From Flavimarina sp. Hel_I_48 (GTDB taxonomy: Bacteria; Bacteroidota; Bacteroidia; Flavobacteriales; Flavobacteriaceae): a DNA stretch of 64,000 nucleotides. Under the pieces are notes generated by a model, which saw nothing but the letters and a program-made list of their open reading frames with translations, was not told where the DNA came from and did no database searches. A program made the position numbers and the translations under genes. Shown in pieces: positions 15,606-26,400 of the stretch. Location of the stretch: contig NZ_JPOL01000002.1 in assembly GCF_000733945.1 (NCBI RefSeq), positions 2,233,001-2,297,000 of the forward strand. The letters run 5' to 3'. Positions within the stretch are counted from its first letter, which is position 1. Each line of letters starts with the position of its first letter.

Positions 15606-16433
15606 TCAAATATTAAATGTTATTACGGGTCGTTTTGCGTGATTTACCAGGTCCTGACTTATGGATCCATTGAAGAAATGGGAGAGTCCTTTGCGGCCAT
15701 GGGTTCCTATACCTAGAAGTTCAACGTTCTTGTAATTTATAAAGTTGAGTATGCCGCGTTCTATGGTCTGGTCATTGAAGATTGTAAAATTGTCAATTGA
15801 AGTACCCAGATACTCCACAAACTTATTAAAATTGTTCATGATTTCCAGTGTGGTCTTAAACCTGTTTGGCGTATTGATATAGACTAGCTGAAACGTTGCC
15901 TTTTCCTTGTGTGCAAATTTTAATGCCTTTCTTACAGGTTCTATATTGTCTTCCTGTAGATCTGTTGCAAAAACAAAGTTTTTGATCTTAAAATCAAGGT
16001 TTTGGCTCTTTATTACCAAAACCGGTACTTTAGAATGACGAACAACCTTTTCTGTATTTGACCCTATGAAAAGCTCCTGGATCCCTTTTGCGCCATGAGA
16101 GCCCATAACAATGCCATCAATTTCATATTTATTGACGTACTCCATAATTCCTTCAAAGGCCCCATAAAATTCTGCAGCTTCTATAATTTCAACATCTTGT
16201 AAAAGTGGTAATTCCAGTATAGAATCAAATTTTTTGTGTGCAAGGCGCATAAAAAATAATGCTTCAGGCAATTCGCTGGTTTTTGCCAGAGGGCCATCGC
16301 CCAGCATTTCCGGCATTTCAAGCAAATGCAAAAGATAGATTTTTGCATTGTAACGTTTGGCCAGTTGAACAGCAATTTCCAATGCATACATGGCCTGTTC
16401 TGAAAAATCTGTTGGGACGAGTATTTTGTTCAT
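15606..16433 (-). CDS. Universal stress protein, two tandem UspA domains
   Basis: A 275-residue cytoplasmic protein with two UspA folds in one chain. Domain 1 (about 1-147) begins MNKILVPTDFSEQAMYALE and ends with the ATP-binding signature GSHGAKGIQELFIGSNTEKVV, with VPVLVIK after it. Domain 2 (about 150-275) has the shorter signature GTHGRKGLSHFFNGSISQDLV and ends RPVITFNI. The G-x2-G-x9-G(S/T) spacing in domain 1 fits nucleotide binding. Such proteins are usually induced by starvation or oxidative stress. It diverges from the rimP operon. Confidence 0.9.
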   Translation of the reverse strand: MNKILVPTDFSEQAMYALEIAVQLAKRYNAKIYLLHLLEMPEMLGDGPLAKTSELPEALFFMRLAHKKFDSILELPLLQDVEIIEAAEFYGAFEGIMEYVNKYEIDGIVMGSHGAKGIQELFIGSNTEKVVRHSKVPVLVIKSQNLDFKIKNFVFATDLQEDNIEPVRKALKFAHKEKATFQLVYINTPNRFKTTLEIMNNFNKFVEYLGTSIDNFTIFNDQTIERGILNFINYKNVELLGIGTHGRKGLSHFFNGSISQDLVNHAKRPVITFNI

Positions 16434-16530
16434 GATTCAGGGATTATAAATTAGGGGTGTTAGCTCTATCGTTTAAAAATAAACATTTTATTTGCCTTGA
16501 CAGTCAATTTTATATATCGATAATTATTAT

Positions 16531-16538
16531 TATATTTG
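16531..16538 (+). promoter_or_regulatory. -7 promoter element (TATATTTG) of the rimP-nusA-infB operon
   Basis: An exact TAnnTTTG match, 67 bases before the rimP start and just upstream of the leader hairpin. A TTGACA lies at 16497-16502, but its 28-base spacing is too long for the usual -33 role. Confidence 0.55.
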
Positions 16539-16564
16539 CAGCGTTGAAATTAGATAATCTACTT

Positions 16565-16591
16565 GAGGGGACAAAAAAGTCCCCTCTTTTT
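16565..16591 (+). terminator. Terminator-like hairpin in the leader of the rimP operon (possible attenuator)
   Basis: GAGGGGAC (16565-16572) and GTCCCCTC (16579-16586) form a perfect 8-bp GC-rich stem with an A6 loop and five T immediately after. It lies between the operon's -7 element (16531-16538) and the rimP start codon, so transcription must read through it to reach rimP, nusA and infB. Because NusA itself affects pausing and termination at such hairpins, feedback attenuation is a reasonable inference. An alternative is that it ends a very short leader RNA or an upstream transcript. Confidence 0.6.
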
Positions 16592-16605
16592 ATAGTAAAT
16601 GTGCT

Positions 16606-17070
16606 TTGTTTAAGGAAAAAGTAAATGCTCTGGTTACACAGGCATTAGAAGAAAATACATCCCTGTTTTTAATAGACCTGTCCATTAAGGGCAATAACGC
16701 GATCACCATAGTGCTTGATGGCGACAATGGTGTGACCATTGATGATTGTATTGCTTTCAGTAGGAAGGTAGAGCATAATCTGGATCGTGAAGAAGAAGAT
16801 TTTTCACTCGAAGTTATGTCTGCAGGTGCTACAGAAACGTTTGTAAACAACAGGCAGTACGGTAAAAATATAGGCAGGCTTTTAGCGATCAAGCTAAAAG
16901 ATGACACCAAGATGGAAGGCGAATTGCTGGATGTCAATAATGATTCTGTAAAAATAGGCTGGAAATCGCGCGAGCCGAAGGCTGTAGGTAAAGGCAAGGT
17001 GACCGTAAACAGGGAGGTAGTCCTCAACTATGATGATATCGCCGAAGCTAAAGTGAAGATTAAATTTTAA
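16606..17070 (+). CDS. rimP: Ribosome maturation factor RimP
   Basis: A 154-residue RimP homologue needed for assembly of the 30S ribosomal subunit. The N-terminal alpha/beta domain (about 1-80) includes LFLIDLSIKGNNAITIVLDGDNGVTIDDCI and YSRK-like FSRKVEHNLD; the C-terminal SH3-like domain follows (GRLLAIKLKDDTKMEGELLDV). Translation is taken from a TTG at 16606 (MFKEKV...), because no in-frame ATG or GTG exists upstream and flavobacterial homologues usually begin with this sequence. It is the first gene of rimP-nusA-infB, with nusA starting 12 bases after its stop. Confidence 0.9.
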   Translation: MFKEKVNALVTQALEENTSLFLIDLSIKGNNAITIVLDGDNGVTIDDCIAFSRKVEHNLDREEEDFSLEVMSAGATETFVNNRQYGKNIGRLLAIKLKDDTKMEGELLDVNNDSVKIGWKSREPKAVGKGKVTVNREVVLNYDDIAEAKVKIKF

Positions 17071-17082
17071 GGAACTTTCCAT

Positions 17083-18312
17083 ATGGAGAATATTGCATTA
17101 ATAGAGTCATTTTCAGAGTTTAAGGACGATAAACTTATCGATAGGGTAACGCTAATGGCGATACTTGAAGAAGTCTTTAGGAGTACGTTGAAAAAACGTT
17201 TTGGGAGTGATGATAACTTTGATATCATTATAAATCCAGATAAGGGTGACCTTGAGATCTGGCGTAATCGTATTGTTGTTGCAGATGGTGAGGTTGAAGA
17301 TAACAACTCTGAAATAAGCATTTCAGACGCCAGAAAAATAGAGCCTGACTTTGAAGTGGGGGAGGATGTTTCGCAAGAAGTGAAATTGATTGATCTGGGG
17401 CGTCGTTCCATATTGGCGCTGAGACAAAATTTGATAGGAAAGATACACGAGCACGACAACACGAATATCTATAAGAACTTTAAAGAGCTTGAGGGTGAAC
17501 TTTACAATGCAGAAGTGCACCACATTCGCCACAGGGCGATTATATTGCTTGATGATGAGGGCAATGAAATCATCATGCCTAAGGATAAGCAGATCCCTTC
17601 AGACTTTTTCCGTAAAGGGGAAAGTGTACGTGGGCTCATAGAAAGTGTTGAACTTAAAGGGAACAAGCCCGTCATTATCATGTCGCGCACGTCTCCTTTG
17701 TTTTTAGAAAAGCTATTTGAAGCGGAGATCCCAGAGGTTTTTGATGGTTTGATCACTGTTAAGAAAGTTGTACGTATCCCTGGTGAAAAAGCAAAAGTTG
17801 CAGTTGATTCTTATGATGACCGTATAGATCCCGTTGGGGCCTGTGTGGGTATGAAAGGTTCGCGTATTCATGGCATTGTTCGTGAGTTGGGCAACGAAAA
17901 TATTGATGTGATCAACTTCACAAACAATTTACAACTTTATATCACCAGAGCCCTTAGCCCGGCAAAAATCACTTCCATAAAAATGGATGATGAGAAGATG
18001 ACTGCAGAGGTTATGCTTAAGCCAGAGGAGGTTTCAAAGGCTATTGGCCGGGGCGGTCACAACATACGATTAGCTGGTCAGCTCACAGGCTATGAGATTG
18101 ATGTATTTAGAGAAGGCGTTGAAGAAGACGTGGAACTCAAAGAATTTTCAGATGAAATTGAGGATTGGGTTATAGCAGAATTTGCTAAGATAGGTCTGGA
18201 TACCGCAAGAAGTATTTTAGAGCAGGATGTAGAGGAATTAGTGAGGAGAACTGACCTGGAAGAAGAGACCATTGCAGATGTAATGCGCATCCTTCGGGAA
18301 GAGTTTGAATAA
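17083..18312 (+). CDS. nusA: Transcription termination/antitermination protein NusA
   Basis: A 409-residue NusA. The order is an N-terminal RNA-polymerase-binding domain (ALIESFSEFKDDKLIDR, about 1-130), an S1 domain (about 135-200, GELYNAEVHHIRHRAIIL), and two KH domains with the typical DPVGACVGMKGSRIHGIVRELG and AIGRGGHNIRLAGQLTGYEIDV motifs. The short acidic C-terminus (ELKEFSDEIEDWV ... EEF) replaces the acidic repeats of E. coli NusA, which is normal for this phylum. It modulates pausing, termination and transcription-translation coupling. It is cotranscribed with rimP and infB. Confidence 0.96.
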   Translation: MENIALIESFSEFKDDKLIDRVTLMAILEEVFRSTLKKRFGSDDNFDIIINPDKGDLEIWRNRIVVADGEVEDNNSEISISDARKIEPDFEVGEDVSQEVKLIDLGRRSILALRQNLIGKIHEHDNTNIYKNFKELEGELYNAEVHHIRHRAIILLDDEGNEIIMPKDKQIPSDFFRKGESVRGLIESVELKGNKPVIIMSRTSPLFLEKLFEAEIPEVFDGLITVKKVVRIPGEKAKVAVDSYDDRIDPVGACVGMKGSRIHGIVRELGNENIDVINFTNNLQLYITRALSPAKITSIKMDDEKMTAEVMLKPEEVSKAIGRGGHNIRLAGQLTGYEIDVFREGVEEDVELKEFSDEIEDWVIAEFAKIGLDTARSILEQDVEELVRRTDLEEETIADVMRILREEFE

Positions 18313-18366
18313 AACTAGGATATTACTAGTATTTTAGGTTAATTTTACAAAGAATTAAAGCAGTTT

Positions 18367-21246
18367 ATGGCAGAAGTAAAAAATATGAGGTTAAATAAAG
18401 TGTTACGCGAACTTAACATCTCACTTGATCGTGCCGTTGATTTTCTTAAAGAGAAAGGTCACGAGATCGAAGCGCGCCCAAACACCAAAATATCTGCCGA
18501 CATTTATGGGGTCCTTTCCGATGAATTTCAGACAGATGCCCATAAGAAAATAGAGTCCAAAGAAGTCGCTATTGAGAAAGAGAAGGAGAAAGAGGCATTG
18601 CGTGCTGCCCGTGAAGAGGAAATAGAAGAAAAGCGGAAAAAGCAGGAAGAGTCAGACAGGAGGAGAGAGAAGGAGTCTGATGTTATCAAAGCTAAAGGCA
18701 AAATTGAAGGTTTCAAACAGGTGGGTAAAATTGACCTGGACAAGAAACCTAAGAAGTTTGTCAAAGGTGAGGACAAGGAAGTTGAGAAAGAACAGCCGAA
18801 GGAAATAGAAAATCCAAAAGAAGAGCAAGTTCCAGAAGCTAAAGAAAATAAAGAGGGCACTGCAGATAAGAAAACTGAAGAGCCGGCAGCTGTAGCGCCT
18901 AAACAGGAGGATAAAGTTCAGCCAAAAGAGGAGGCTAAAGACCAAAAAGAAGATTCTAAAGTAGAATCCCCTAAAGTCGAAGCGCCAAAAGCTGAAGCGG
19001 ACAATAAAGAGGCTGTAAAAGTTGAGGGTGATCAAAAACCTAAAGAAGAAGTACAGGCTTCTACAGAAAAAGAAGCATCTGCCGAATCCAAGTTAGGCGA
19101 TGATGTTGTAAAGACCGATTATAAGAAACTGGAGGGATTAAACTTCACCGGTGAAAAAATTGATCTTTCCAAATTTAAAAAACCTGAAAAGAAGAAAAAG
19201 GCTACTGCTGCTTCGAATGATAAAAAACGAAGAAGAAAGCGTATAACCAAGAACGCCCCCACAGGAAATAGACCTCGTGGTACGGGTGCTCGGGGTGGTA
19301 ACCGCAGAGGTAGTACAAGTCAGGTTTCCAAAGCTGAGCCTACGGAAGAAGAAGTACAAAAACAAGTGCGTGAAACCCTTGAGAAGTTACAGGGGAAATC
19401 AAGTAAAGGTAAAGGTGCTAAATACCGTAGGGACAAGCGTGATCAACACCGTCAGAAAACGGAGGACGATGCTGCGCAGCAAGAAGAAGAAAACAAAATC
19501 TTAAAAGTAACGGAATTTGTTACGGTAAGCGAAGTAGCTACCATGATGGATGTTTCGGTAACTAAAATTATATCTGCGTGTATGTCGCTAGGTATGATGG
19601 TAACCATGAACCAGCGTCTGGATGCTGAAACGTTAAGTATCGTTGCAGATGAGTTTGGATTTGAAGTTGATTTTGTAACTGCAGATCTTGAAGAAAATAT
19701 TGAAGTAGAGGAAGATAGAGAAGAAGATTTAAGGTCTAGGGCTCCTATCGTGACCGTTATGGGACATGTTGACCATGGTAAAACCTCGCTACTGGATTAT
19801 ATAAGGGAAGAAAACGTAATTGCCGGTGAGAGTGGTGGTATTACGCAGCACATTGGTGCCTACGCAGTAACACTTAAGAATGGTCAAAGTATGGCATTCC
19901 TGGATACTCCAGGTCACGAGGCCTTTACGGCAATGCGTGCACGTGGTGCCCAGGTTACCGATATCGCGATTATTGTGGTTGCAGCAGATGATGATGTGAT
20001 GCCGCAGACTAAAGAAGCCATATCTCACGCCCAGGCTGCAGGAGTTCCCATTATATTTGCAATAAACAAGGTGGACAAGCCAGATTCCAATCCAGAAAAG
20101 ATAAAAGAACAGTTGGCAAATATGAACCTGCTGGTAGAAGATTGGGGTGGTAAAATTCAATCCCATGATATTTCTGCAAAAACAGGTATAGGTATACCAG
20201 AGTTGCTTGAAAAAGTACTCCTTGAAGCCGAAATTTTAGAGCTGAAAGCGAATCCTAACAAAGCTGCTAACGGTACTGTGGTAGAAGCTTTCTTAGATAA
20301 AGGTAGAGGATATGTTTCAACGGTTCTGGTTTCCGGAGGCACGCTGCGTATTGGGGATTATGTCCTTGCGGGCACTAATAGTGGTAAAGTTAAGGCCATG
20401 CAGGATGAACGCGGGAAAGAGATCAAGGAAGCCGGACCTTCTACGCCTGTATCCATTTTAGGTCTTGACGGTGCGCCACAGGCTGGTGATAAGTTCAGGG
20501 TAATGGCAGATGAGCGTGAGGCTAAGGATATTGCTTCAAAACGTACACAATTGCAGCGTGAACAATCTGTAAGAACACAGCGTCATATTACACTTGATGA
20601 GATAGGGCGTCGTATAGCACTTGGTGACTTTAAAGAGTTAAATATCATACTGAAGGGTGACGTGGATGGTTCTGTAGAAGCATTGACAGATAGTTTCCTA
20701 AAACTTACAACTGAAGAAATTGCGGTTAATATCATACATAAAGGTGTGGGTGCCATTACAGAAAGTGATGTACTCCTGGCATCTGCTTCAGACGCCATAA
20801 TAATAGGTTTCAACGTGAGGCCTGCTGGTAATGCCCGTCAGATTGCAGACAAGGAGGAAATCGACATCCGTATGTACTCTATCATCTATGATGCTATCAA
20901 TGACTTGAAAGATGCTATGGAGGGAATGCTTTCTCCAGAGATCAAAGAGGAGATAACGGGTAACGCAGAGATACGTGAGACATTCAAAATTTCTAAAGTA
21001 GGTACCATTGCAGGTTGTATGGTTACAACTGGTAAGATCTTCCGTAATTCTGGAATACGTCTCATACGAGATGGAGTAGTTATCTATACCGGGGAGCTTG
21101 CATCCCTTAAACGTTTCAAAGACGATGTTAAGGAGGTTAGCAAAGGTTATGACTGTGGTATACAGGTCAAAAACTACAATGATATCCATGAAGGTGATAT
21201 CATAGAAGCTTACCAGGAAGTAGCTGTTAAGAAAAAGCTGAAATAG
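18367..21246 (+). CDS. infB: Translation initiation factor IF-2
   Basis: A 959-residue IF-2, the GTPase that places fMet-tRNA on the 30S subunit and promotes subunit joining. A short N-terminal helical domain ([25 protein letters not shown]) is followed by about 340 residues of Lys/Glu-rich low-complexity sequence with an Arg/Gly-rich patch (about 280-320). A second N-domain precedes the G domain, which starts near residue 459 with [14 protein letters not shown], then [15 protein letters not shown] and the effector region. C-terminal domains II-IV are complete. The long charged linker is typical of Bacteroidota. A strong terminator follows the stop codon, closing the operon. Confidence 0.97.
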   Translation: MAEVKNMRLNKVLRELNISLDRAVDFLKEKGHEIEARPNTKISADIYGVLSDEFQTDAHKKIESKEVAIEKEKEKEALRAAREEEIEEKRKKQEESDRRREKESDVIKAKGKIEGFKQVGKIDLDKKPKKFVKGEDKEVEKEQPKEIENPKEEQVPEAKENKEGTADKKTEEPAAVAPKQEDKVQPKEEAKDQKEDSKVESPKVEAPKAEADNKEAVKVEGDQKPKEEVQASTEKEASAESKLGDDVVKTDYKKLEGLNFTGEKIDLSKFKKPEKKKKATAASNDKKRRRKRITKNAPTGNRPRGTGARGGNRRGSTSQVSKAEPTEEEVQKQVRETLEKLQGKSSKGKGAKYRRDKRDQHRQKTEDDAAQQEEENKILKVTEFVTVSEVATMMDVSVTKIISACMSLGMMVTMNQRLDAETLSIVADEFGFEVDFVTADLEENIEVEEDREEDLRSRAPIVTVMGHVDHGKTSLLDYIREENVIAGESGGITQHIGAYAVTLKNGQSMAFLDTPGHEAFTAMRARGAQVTDIAIIVVAADDDVMPQTKEAISHAQAAGVPIIFAINKVDKPDSNPEKIKEQLANMNLLVEDWGGKIQSHDISAKTGIGIPELLEKVLLEAEILELKANPNKAANGTVVEAFLDKGRGYVSTVLVSGGTLRIGDYVLAGTNSGKVKAMQDERGKEIKEAGPSTPVSILGLDGAPQAGDKFRVMADEREAKDIASKRTQLQREQSVRTQRHITLDEIGRRIALGDFKELNIILKGDVDGSVEALTDSFLKLTTEEIAVNIIHKGVGAITESDVLLASASDAIIIGFNVRPAGNARQIADKEEIDIRMYSIIYDAINDLKDAMEGMLSPEIKEEITGNAEIRETFKISKVGTIAGCMVTTGKIFRNSGIRLIRDGVVIYTGELASLKRFKDDVKEVSKGYDCGIQVKNYNDIHEGDIIEAYQEVAVKKKLK

Positions 21247-21264
21247 GACTTGAATTCATAGAAT

Positions 21265-21298
21265 AAAAAAACCCTGACTATTTAAGTCAGGGTTTTTT
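21265..21298 (+). terminator. Intrinsic terminator of the rimP-nusA-infB operon
   Basis: ACCCTGAC / GTCAGGGT form a perfect stem with A6 before and T6 after, 19 bases beyond the infB stop. It could act in both directions. Confidence 0.88.
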
Positions 21299-21335
21299 AT
21301 TATAAAACATTACACTGAATACGTCATTTGGACAC

Positions 21336-21364
21336 AAAAAAAGAGCTGGTACAGCTCTTTTTTT
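21336..21364 (-). terminator. Intrinsic terminator of the SPOR-domain gene
   Basis: GAGCTG / CAGCTC with a 3-base loop is flanked by seven A and seven T, so it works on either strand. It lies 65 bases past the minus-strand SPOR gene stop and backs up the infB terminator. Confidence 0.75.
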
Positions 21365-21428
21365 ATTTAAATTAAAGTTATTTGAAATACCAATTCAAAA
21401 CTTTATCTGATTATTTCATAATAGGCAT

Positions 21429-21818
21429 TTAGTTATTAGGCTGAAATACAAAGGCATTGGGGAACTCTTTTTTGACTTCCAGTAAAGCACGATCTGCCTC
21501 AAGCCTGTTTGCAAAATGGCCCACCCAGACTTTATAATTAGGGGATTGATAGGCCACATTAGCAGGCCATTGATCAAATGTTTTTTTGTAAGTATCTATT
21601 ATATCGTTGGCATCTTTGAGATCGCCAAACCCCATTATCTGGATTTTAAAACGGTCGTTGAGTTCATTATTCTTAATCATTTGAGATTTTAAGGCAAGAA
21701 GTTTAGGGATTTTAGAATCCTGAACAATAGTAACTTCCGCGTTTTGTGCCAAGACGTTATATGAATTAAGGGCGAAAAATGAACCCAGGATCAACGTGCT
21801 AAAAGATTTAAATTTCAT
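21429..21818 (-). CDS. Exported SPOR-domain protein
   Basis: A 129-residue protein with a Sec signal peptide (about 1-24, ending NVLAQ) followed by a SPOR domain over about residues 55-128 (RFKIQIMGFGDLKDANDIID ... NYKVWVGHFANRLEADRALLEVKKEFPNAFVF). SPOR domains bind denuded glycan strands of septal peptidoglycan, so a periplasmic role in cell-wall or division-site binding is likely. There is no catalytic domain. It is a single-gene unit transcribed away from the ACIII operon. Confidence 0.85.
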   Translation of the reverse strand: MKFKSFSTLILGSFFALNSYNVLAQNAEVTIVQDSKIPKLLALKSQMIKNNELNDRFKIQIMGFGDLKDANDIIDTYKKTFDQWPANVAYQSPNYKVWVGHFANRLEADRALLEVKKEFPNAFVFQPNN

Positions 21819-21834
21819 AGAAAATTGTTTAATG

Positions 21835-21842
21835 CAAATGTA
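21835..21842 (-). promoter_or_regulatory. Candidate -7 element (TACATTTG) of the SPOR gene
   Basis: The minus strand reads TACATTTG, a full TAnnTTTG match, 16 bases before the start codon. No -33 TTG is seen. Confidence 0.38.
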
Positions 21843-21950
21843 TATTTAATAACTTTAAACCCTATGTTTTTATTATTTAGAACAGGTATAAATTATGTTT
21901 TAACGGATTGCTAACACTTTAAAACGCTTCAAAAATCCACTTTGAAGTCT

Positions 21951-21958
21951 TACTTTTG
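21951..21958 (+). promoter_or_regulatory. Candidate -7 element (TACTTTTG) of the ACIII-cox operon
   Basis: An exact TAnnTTTG match 89 bases before the chosen actA start. No -33 TTG at 19-bp spacing is visible, so support is partial. Confidence 0.4.
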
Positions 21959-22047
21959 CGTTCAAATTTCGCGGTATCTTTTTCATGTTTGAGCTTGAAA
22001 TCTGTACTGAAAAATTTAGCAAACAACGAAGACAATTCTATCTTACT

Positions 22048-23406
22048 ATGAGACAGGTTAAAAACCTCAATTCAATTTCAAGAACCGCATTGCTTCTGCT
22101 AGCATTTTTGATTTCATTATCATCTGTAGCATTCGGTCAGGATGCTGCCGCTGCGGCAGACGGGGCTGATACGCCTTCTGGAGAGCCGCAATCTGCAGCT
22201 GTTTCAAGTGCTGATGCCGGTGCCGGTAAAGAGCTTTTCAATGCAAATTGTGCGGCATGTCATAAGCTTTATAGCCGTGCAGTGGGGCCGGCACTTTATG
22301 ATGTAACTAGCCGTCATGATAAGCAGTGGCTTTATAAGTGGATCAAAAACAATAAAGAACTTATTGATGCAGGTGATTCAGAGGCCCTTGAAATTTATAA
22401 TGAATTCAATCAAGCGAACATGAATGCGTTTCCGCAATTGACCAATGCGGATATTGATAATATTCTAGCGTATACTGATACTGCAAAACCGGAGCCAACT
22501 GCTGGTGCAGCTACTGCAGTAGCTGCTAATGGATCTGGTGGTGGTTCGGGTATCTCAAATAATATCATTTTAGGTGTTCTTGCTGTTGTTTTGCTAATGC
22601 TTGTCGCCATATTATTTTTGGTGAACAATACACTAACTCGTTTTGCTACCTTACAAGGTGTTGAATTACCTGTGAAAGAAAAGCGCAAACCTATCTGGAA
22701 GGCTTTTGTCGATAATCAATTTTTAGTACTTGTATCCACAATATTTCTTCTTTTGGGAGGTGCGTATTTTGCCTATGGGTGGATGATGCAGGTAGGTGTT
22801 GATCAGGGGTATGAGCCTATACAGCCTATACATTATTCACACAGAATCCATGCGGGGTTGAATGAGATAGAATGTAAGTATTGCCACTCTTCCGCACGTA
22901 CTTCCAAACATTCCGGTATACCTTCTTTAAATGTTTGTATGAACTGTCATAAAAGTATAGCCGAGGTGGCGGATGCTACTTCTGAATATACTTCTGTTAC
23001 TGAAGACTATTCAAAGGAATTTTACGATAAAGAAATTCAGAAGCTTTACAAGGCTGCAGGTTGGGATCCTGCTACGCAATCTTATACTGGTGTAACCCAA
23101 CCAGTGGAATGGGTTCGCATTCACAATTTACCTGACTTTGCATACTTTAATCACTCACAACACGTGACTGTTGCTGGTATACAATGTCAAAAATGTCATG
23201 GTCCTGTAGAAGAAATTGAGGTTATGTATCAATTTGCTCCGCTGACAATGGGGTGGTGTATTAATTGTCACCGTGAGACACAGGTTACTATGACTGGGAA
23301 TGCATATTACGATAAGATACACGAAGCGCTGTCCAAGAAATACGGTCTTGAGAAATTGACCGTTGCGCAGTTAGGTGGACTCGAATGTGGTAAGTGCCAC
23401 TACTAA
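22048..23406 (+). CDS. actA: ACIII subunit ActA, multiheme cytochrome c
   Basis: A 452-residue cytochrome of the alternative complex III, which oxidises quinol and passes electrons to cytochrome oxidase. The start at 22048 (MRQVKNLNS) is chosen over 21985 because a proper signal peptide follows (cleaved near FGQ). An N-terminal monoheme domain has CAACH (about residue 68); two membrane helices follow (about 171-194 and 224-246). The C-terminal domain has five more heme sites: CKYCH, CMNCH, CQKCH, CINCH and CGKCH. Six hemes in total suggests fusion of a monoheme cytochrome to the pentaheme ActA core. It is first in an eight-gene respiratory operon. Confidence 0.92.
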   Translation: MRQVKNLNSISRTALLLLAFLISLSSVAFGQDAAAAADGADTPSGEPQSAAVSSADAGAGKELFNANCAACHKLYSRAVGPALYDVTSRHDKQWLYKWIKNNKELIDAGDSEALEIYNEFNQANMNAFPQLTNADIDNILAYTDTAKPEPTAGAATAVAANGSGGGSGISNNIILGVLAVVLLMLVAILFLVNNTLTRFATLQGVELPVKEKRKPIWKAFVDNQFLVLVSTIFLLLGGAYFAYGWMMQVGVDQGYEPIQPIHYSHRIHAGLNEIECKYCHSSARTSKHSGIPSLNVCMNCHKSIAEVADATSEYTSVTEDYSKEFYDKEIQKLYKAAGWDPATQSYTGVTQPVEWVRIHNLPDFAYFNHSQHVTVAGIQCQKCHGPVEEIEVMYQFAPLTMGWCINCHRETQVTMTGNAYYDKIHEALSKKYGLEKLTVAQLGGLECGKCHY

Positions 23407-23465
23407 TAAAAAAAGACTAGGCTTTAGCTGCTGCTAATCCTTTCAAATATAATAACAGATAATTT

Positions 23466-26400
23466 ATGTCATCAAACAAGAAATACTGGAGAAGTGTTGA
23501 GGAGCTTAAAGAAAATAGCTCTATTGTTGAGACACTCAAGCAGAATGAGTTTGTTGAGGAGATACCTACAGATGAATTCCTTGGTAACAAGGAGTCCCTT
23601 GAAGGTTCTGCAACCTCACGCCGAGATTTCTTAAAGTATGTAGGTTTTTCTACTGCGGCCGCAACACTGGCTGCTTGTGAGGGTCCCGTGAATAAATCAA
23701 TACCTTATGTGGTAGCGCCAGAGCGAATCACGGTAGGTAAGGCTGACTATTATGCTACTACAATGGCTAATGGTTTTGATTTTGCGAGTATTTTAGTTAA
23801 AACCCGCGAAGGCCGGCCTATCAAAATTGAGAATAATGACATGGGCAATAACATAGGCAATACCAACGCCCGTGTACATGCTTCGGTTTTGTCTTTATAC
23901 GATTCTAAAAGATTACAGGAGCCTAAAATCAAGGGTGAGGCTGCATCCTGGGAGCAATTGGATAAAGATCTTTTAAGCAGGTTGAATTCTTTGAATGGAA
24001 AACAAATAGCGCTATTGACGCCTACCTTTGCAAGTCCTTCTACAGAAAAACTAATTGCTTCTTTTTCTAGTGCTTATCCTAATGTGAACCATGTCATTTA
24101 CGATACAATAAGTGAAAGTGCCGCATTAGATGCTTTTGAAAGTAAGTATGGCTCCAGGGCCTTACCAGATTATGATATGTCTGATGCCGAAATGATTGTT
24201 TCGGTAGGAGCTGATTTTCTAGGAGATTGGCAAGGTGGCGGTTACGATTCCAGCTATGCGCAAGGTCGTATTCCTAAAAATGGTAAAATGTCGCGTCATG
24301 TACAATTTGAAGCAAATATGACACTTACAGGTGCTAATGCTGATAAACGTATAATGATGACCCCGATGCAGCAGAAGCAAGCCGTTTCTGCAATGCATGC
24401 GCTGATAATGGGCGGTAATTCAACTGGTCTTTCCGGTAAAATGGATGAAGCGGTGCGTAATGCAGCGGCTCAACTTCGTAAGGCTGGCAGCAAGGGTGTG
24501 TTTGTTACCGGAGTTCAGGATGCAAATGCTCAGATGCTTGCGCTTTCTATAAACGAAAGACTTGGAAGTACGATAATAAATACAACAAAGCCCAAATTAA
24601 TACGCCAGGGTAGTGCTCAAAAAGTTCTCAAGCTAGTTGAGGATATGAATGCTGGCAACGTTGGGGCGCTACTTGCGGTAGATGTGAATCCCGCATATAG
24701 TTTGCCCAATGTTCAGGAATTTAAAAAAGGCATCAAGAATGTAGATCTTACTGTTTCTTTTACAATGAAAGAAGATGAAACTGCTATTCTTTGCGAATAT
24801 TTGGCTCCCATACCTCATTATTTGGAAGCCTGGGGTGATGTTGAAATTAAACGAGGATCAGTTTGCTTGATGCAACCTACAATACGTCCTTTATTCAATA
24901 CGCGCCAATTTCAGGATAACTTGCTTATATGGACTGGTGCCAATACGAGTTATTATGACTACTTGAAGTCTAACTGGGGTGGAAGCAGTAAAAGTTTCAA
25001 TCAAGCCCTTCAGGATGGTATTGTTGAAATGGATGCTTCTTCATCACCTACTTCAGAAAACGTGCAAAATGAAAGCATGAGTTCTTCCGCAGGGATTACA
25101 GTAGCAAGTGCTGTTGCTGCTCTTTCTGCTCAGGAGCAAGCTGCGTCAAATAATGGTTTTGAGCTTACTTTATATTCAAGCACAAGCATAGGTGACGGTC
25201 GCCAGGCAAATAACCCATGGCTTCAAGAGATGCCAGATCCTATTACCAGGACTTCCTGGGACAACTACTTAACAATGTCCAAGGCTGATGCAGAAGCCCT
25301 AGGTGTTGAAAATGAACATGTTTCAAACGGTGCGCTCAACGGTAATTACGTAAACATCACCGTTGATGGGGCAACGCTTAAAAATGTGCCTGTCTTTATA
25401 CAACCGGGTCAAGCTAAAGGATCTGTAGGTTTGGCCTTAGGTTATGGTAAAAAGGAGGCCGTACAAGAAGAAATGCAAGTAGGGGTAAATGCTTACCCTC
25501 TTTATAAAAATTTCAATACTGTTCAGTCGGTAACTATAGAAAATGCAGAAAATGGCTGGCATGAATTCGCATGTGTTCAGTTGCAAAATACAATGGCTGG
25601 GCGTGCAGATGACATTATAAAGGAAACTACTTTAGAGATATTTAATACTAAAGATAAAGGTGCCTGGAATCATGTAGGAGAGGTTGATTATAATCATTCT
25701 GAAATAGATGTGCGCAATCCTAAAGCTGACATCTGGGAATCTTTTGATACTTCCCTAGGGCCTTTCTTCAATCTATCAATTGACCTGAATGCCTGTACGG
25801 GTTGTGGAGCTTGTGTAATAGCATGTCATTCCGAAAACAATGTCCCGGTAGTAGGTAAAGATGAAGTGAGGAATTTCAGGGATATGCACTGGTTGCGTAT
25901 TGATAGATATTATTCTTCTGCAGATACTTTTGAGGAAGAAACTAAAAATCTTGAGGAATTACCTCTAATGGACTCTTATTCAATTGTTGAAGAGGAGTCT
26001 TACGATAATCCTGAAGTTGCTTTTCAACCAGTAATGTGTCAGCATTGTAATCACGCACCATGTGAAACTGTTTGTCCAGTGGCGGCAATAGGCCACGGTA
26101 GACAAGGTCAAAATCAAATGACTTATAATCGTTGCGTAGGTACCAGGTACTGTGCAAACAATTGTCCTTATAAGGTACGTCGTTTTAACTGGTTCCTGTA
26201 TAGTGAGAATGATGAGTTCCCATACAATATGAGTAATGATTTAGGCCGTATGGTTCTCAATCCTGATGTAACGGTGCGTTCTCGTGGTGTTATGGAGAAA
26301 TGTTCTTTTTGTATCCAAATGACGCAGAAAACCATTTTAGATGCTAAGCGTGAAGGCAGGCCAATAGAAGATGGTGAATTTTCTACTGCATGTAGTAATG

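Noticed and set aside
18800..19100. Repetitive DNA inside infB
   Set aside because: It is the Lys/Glu/Pro-rich linker of IF-2, normal low-complexity coding sequence, not a repeat element or CRISPR.
18528..19365. Several minus-strand frames opposite infB
   Set aside because: They are Phe/Ser/Leu-rich mirror images of the Lys/Glu-rich IF-2 linker and not genes.
21985..22047. Longer start of actA
   Set aside because: It would put 21 polar residues before a clear signal peptide beginning at 22048.
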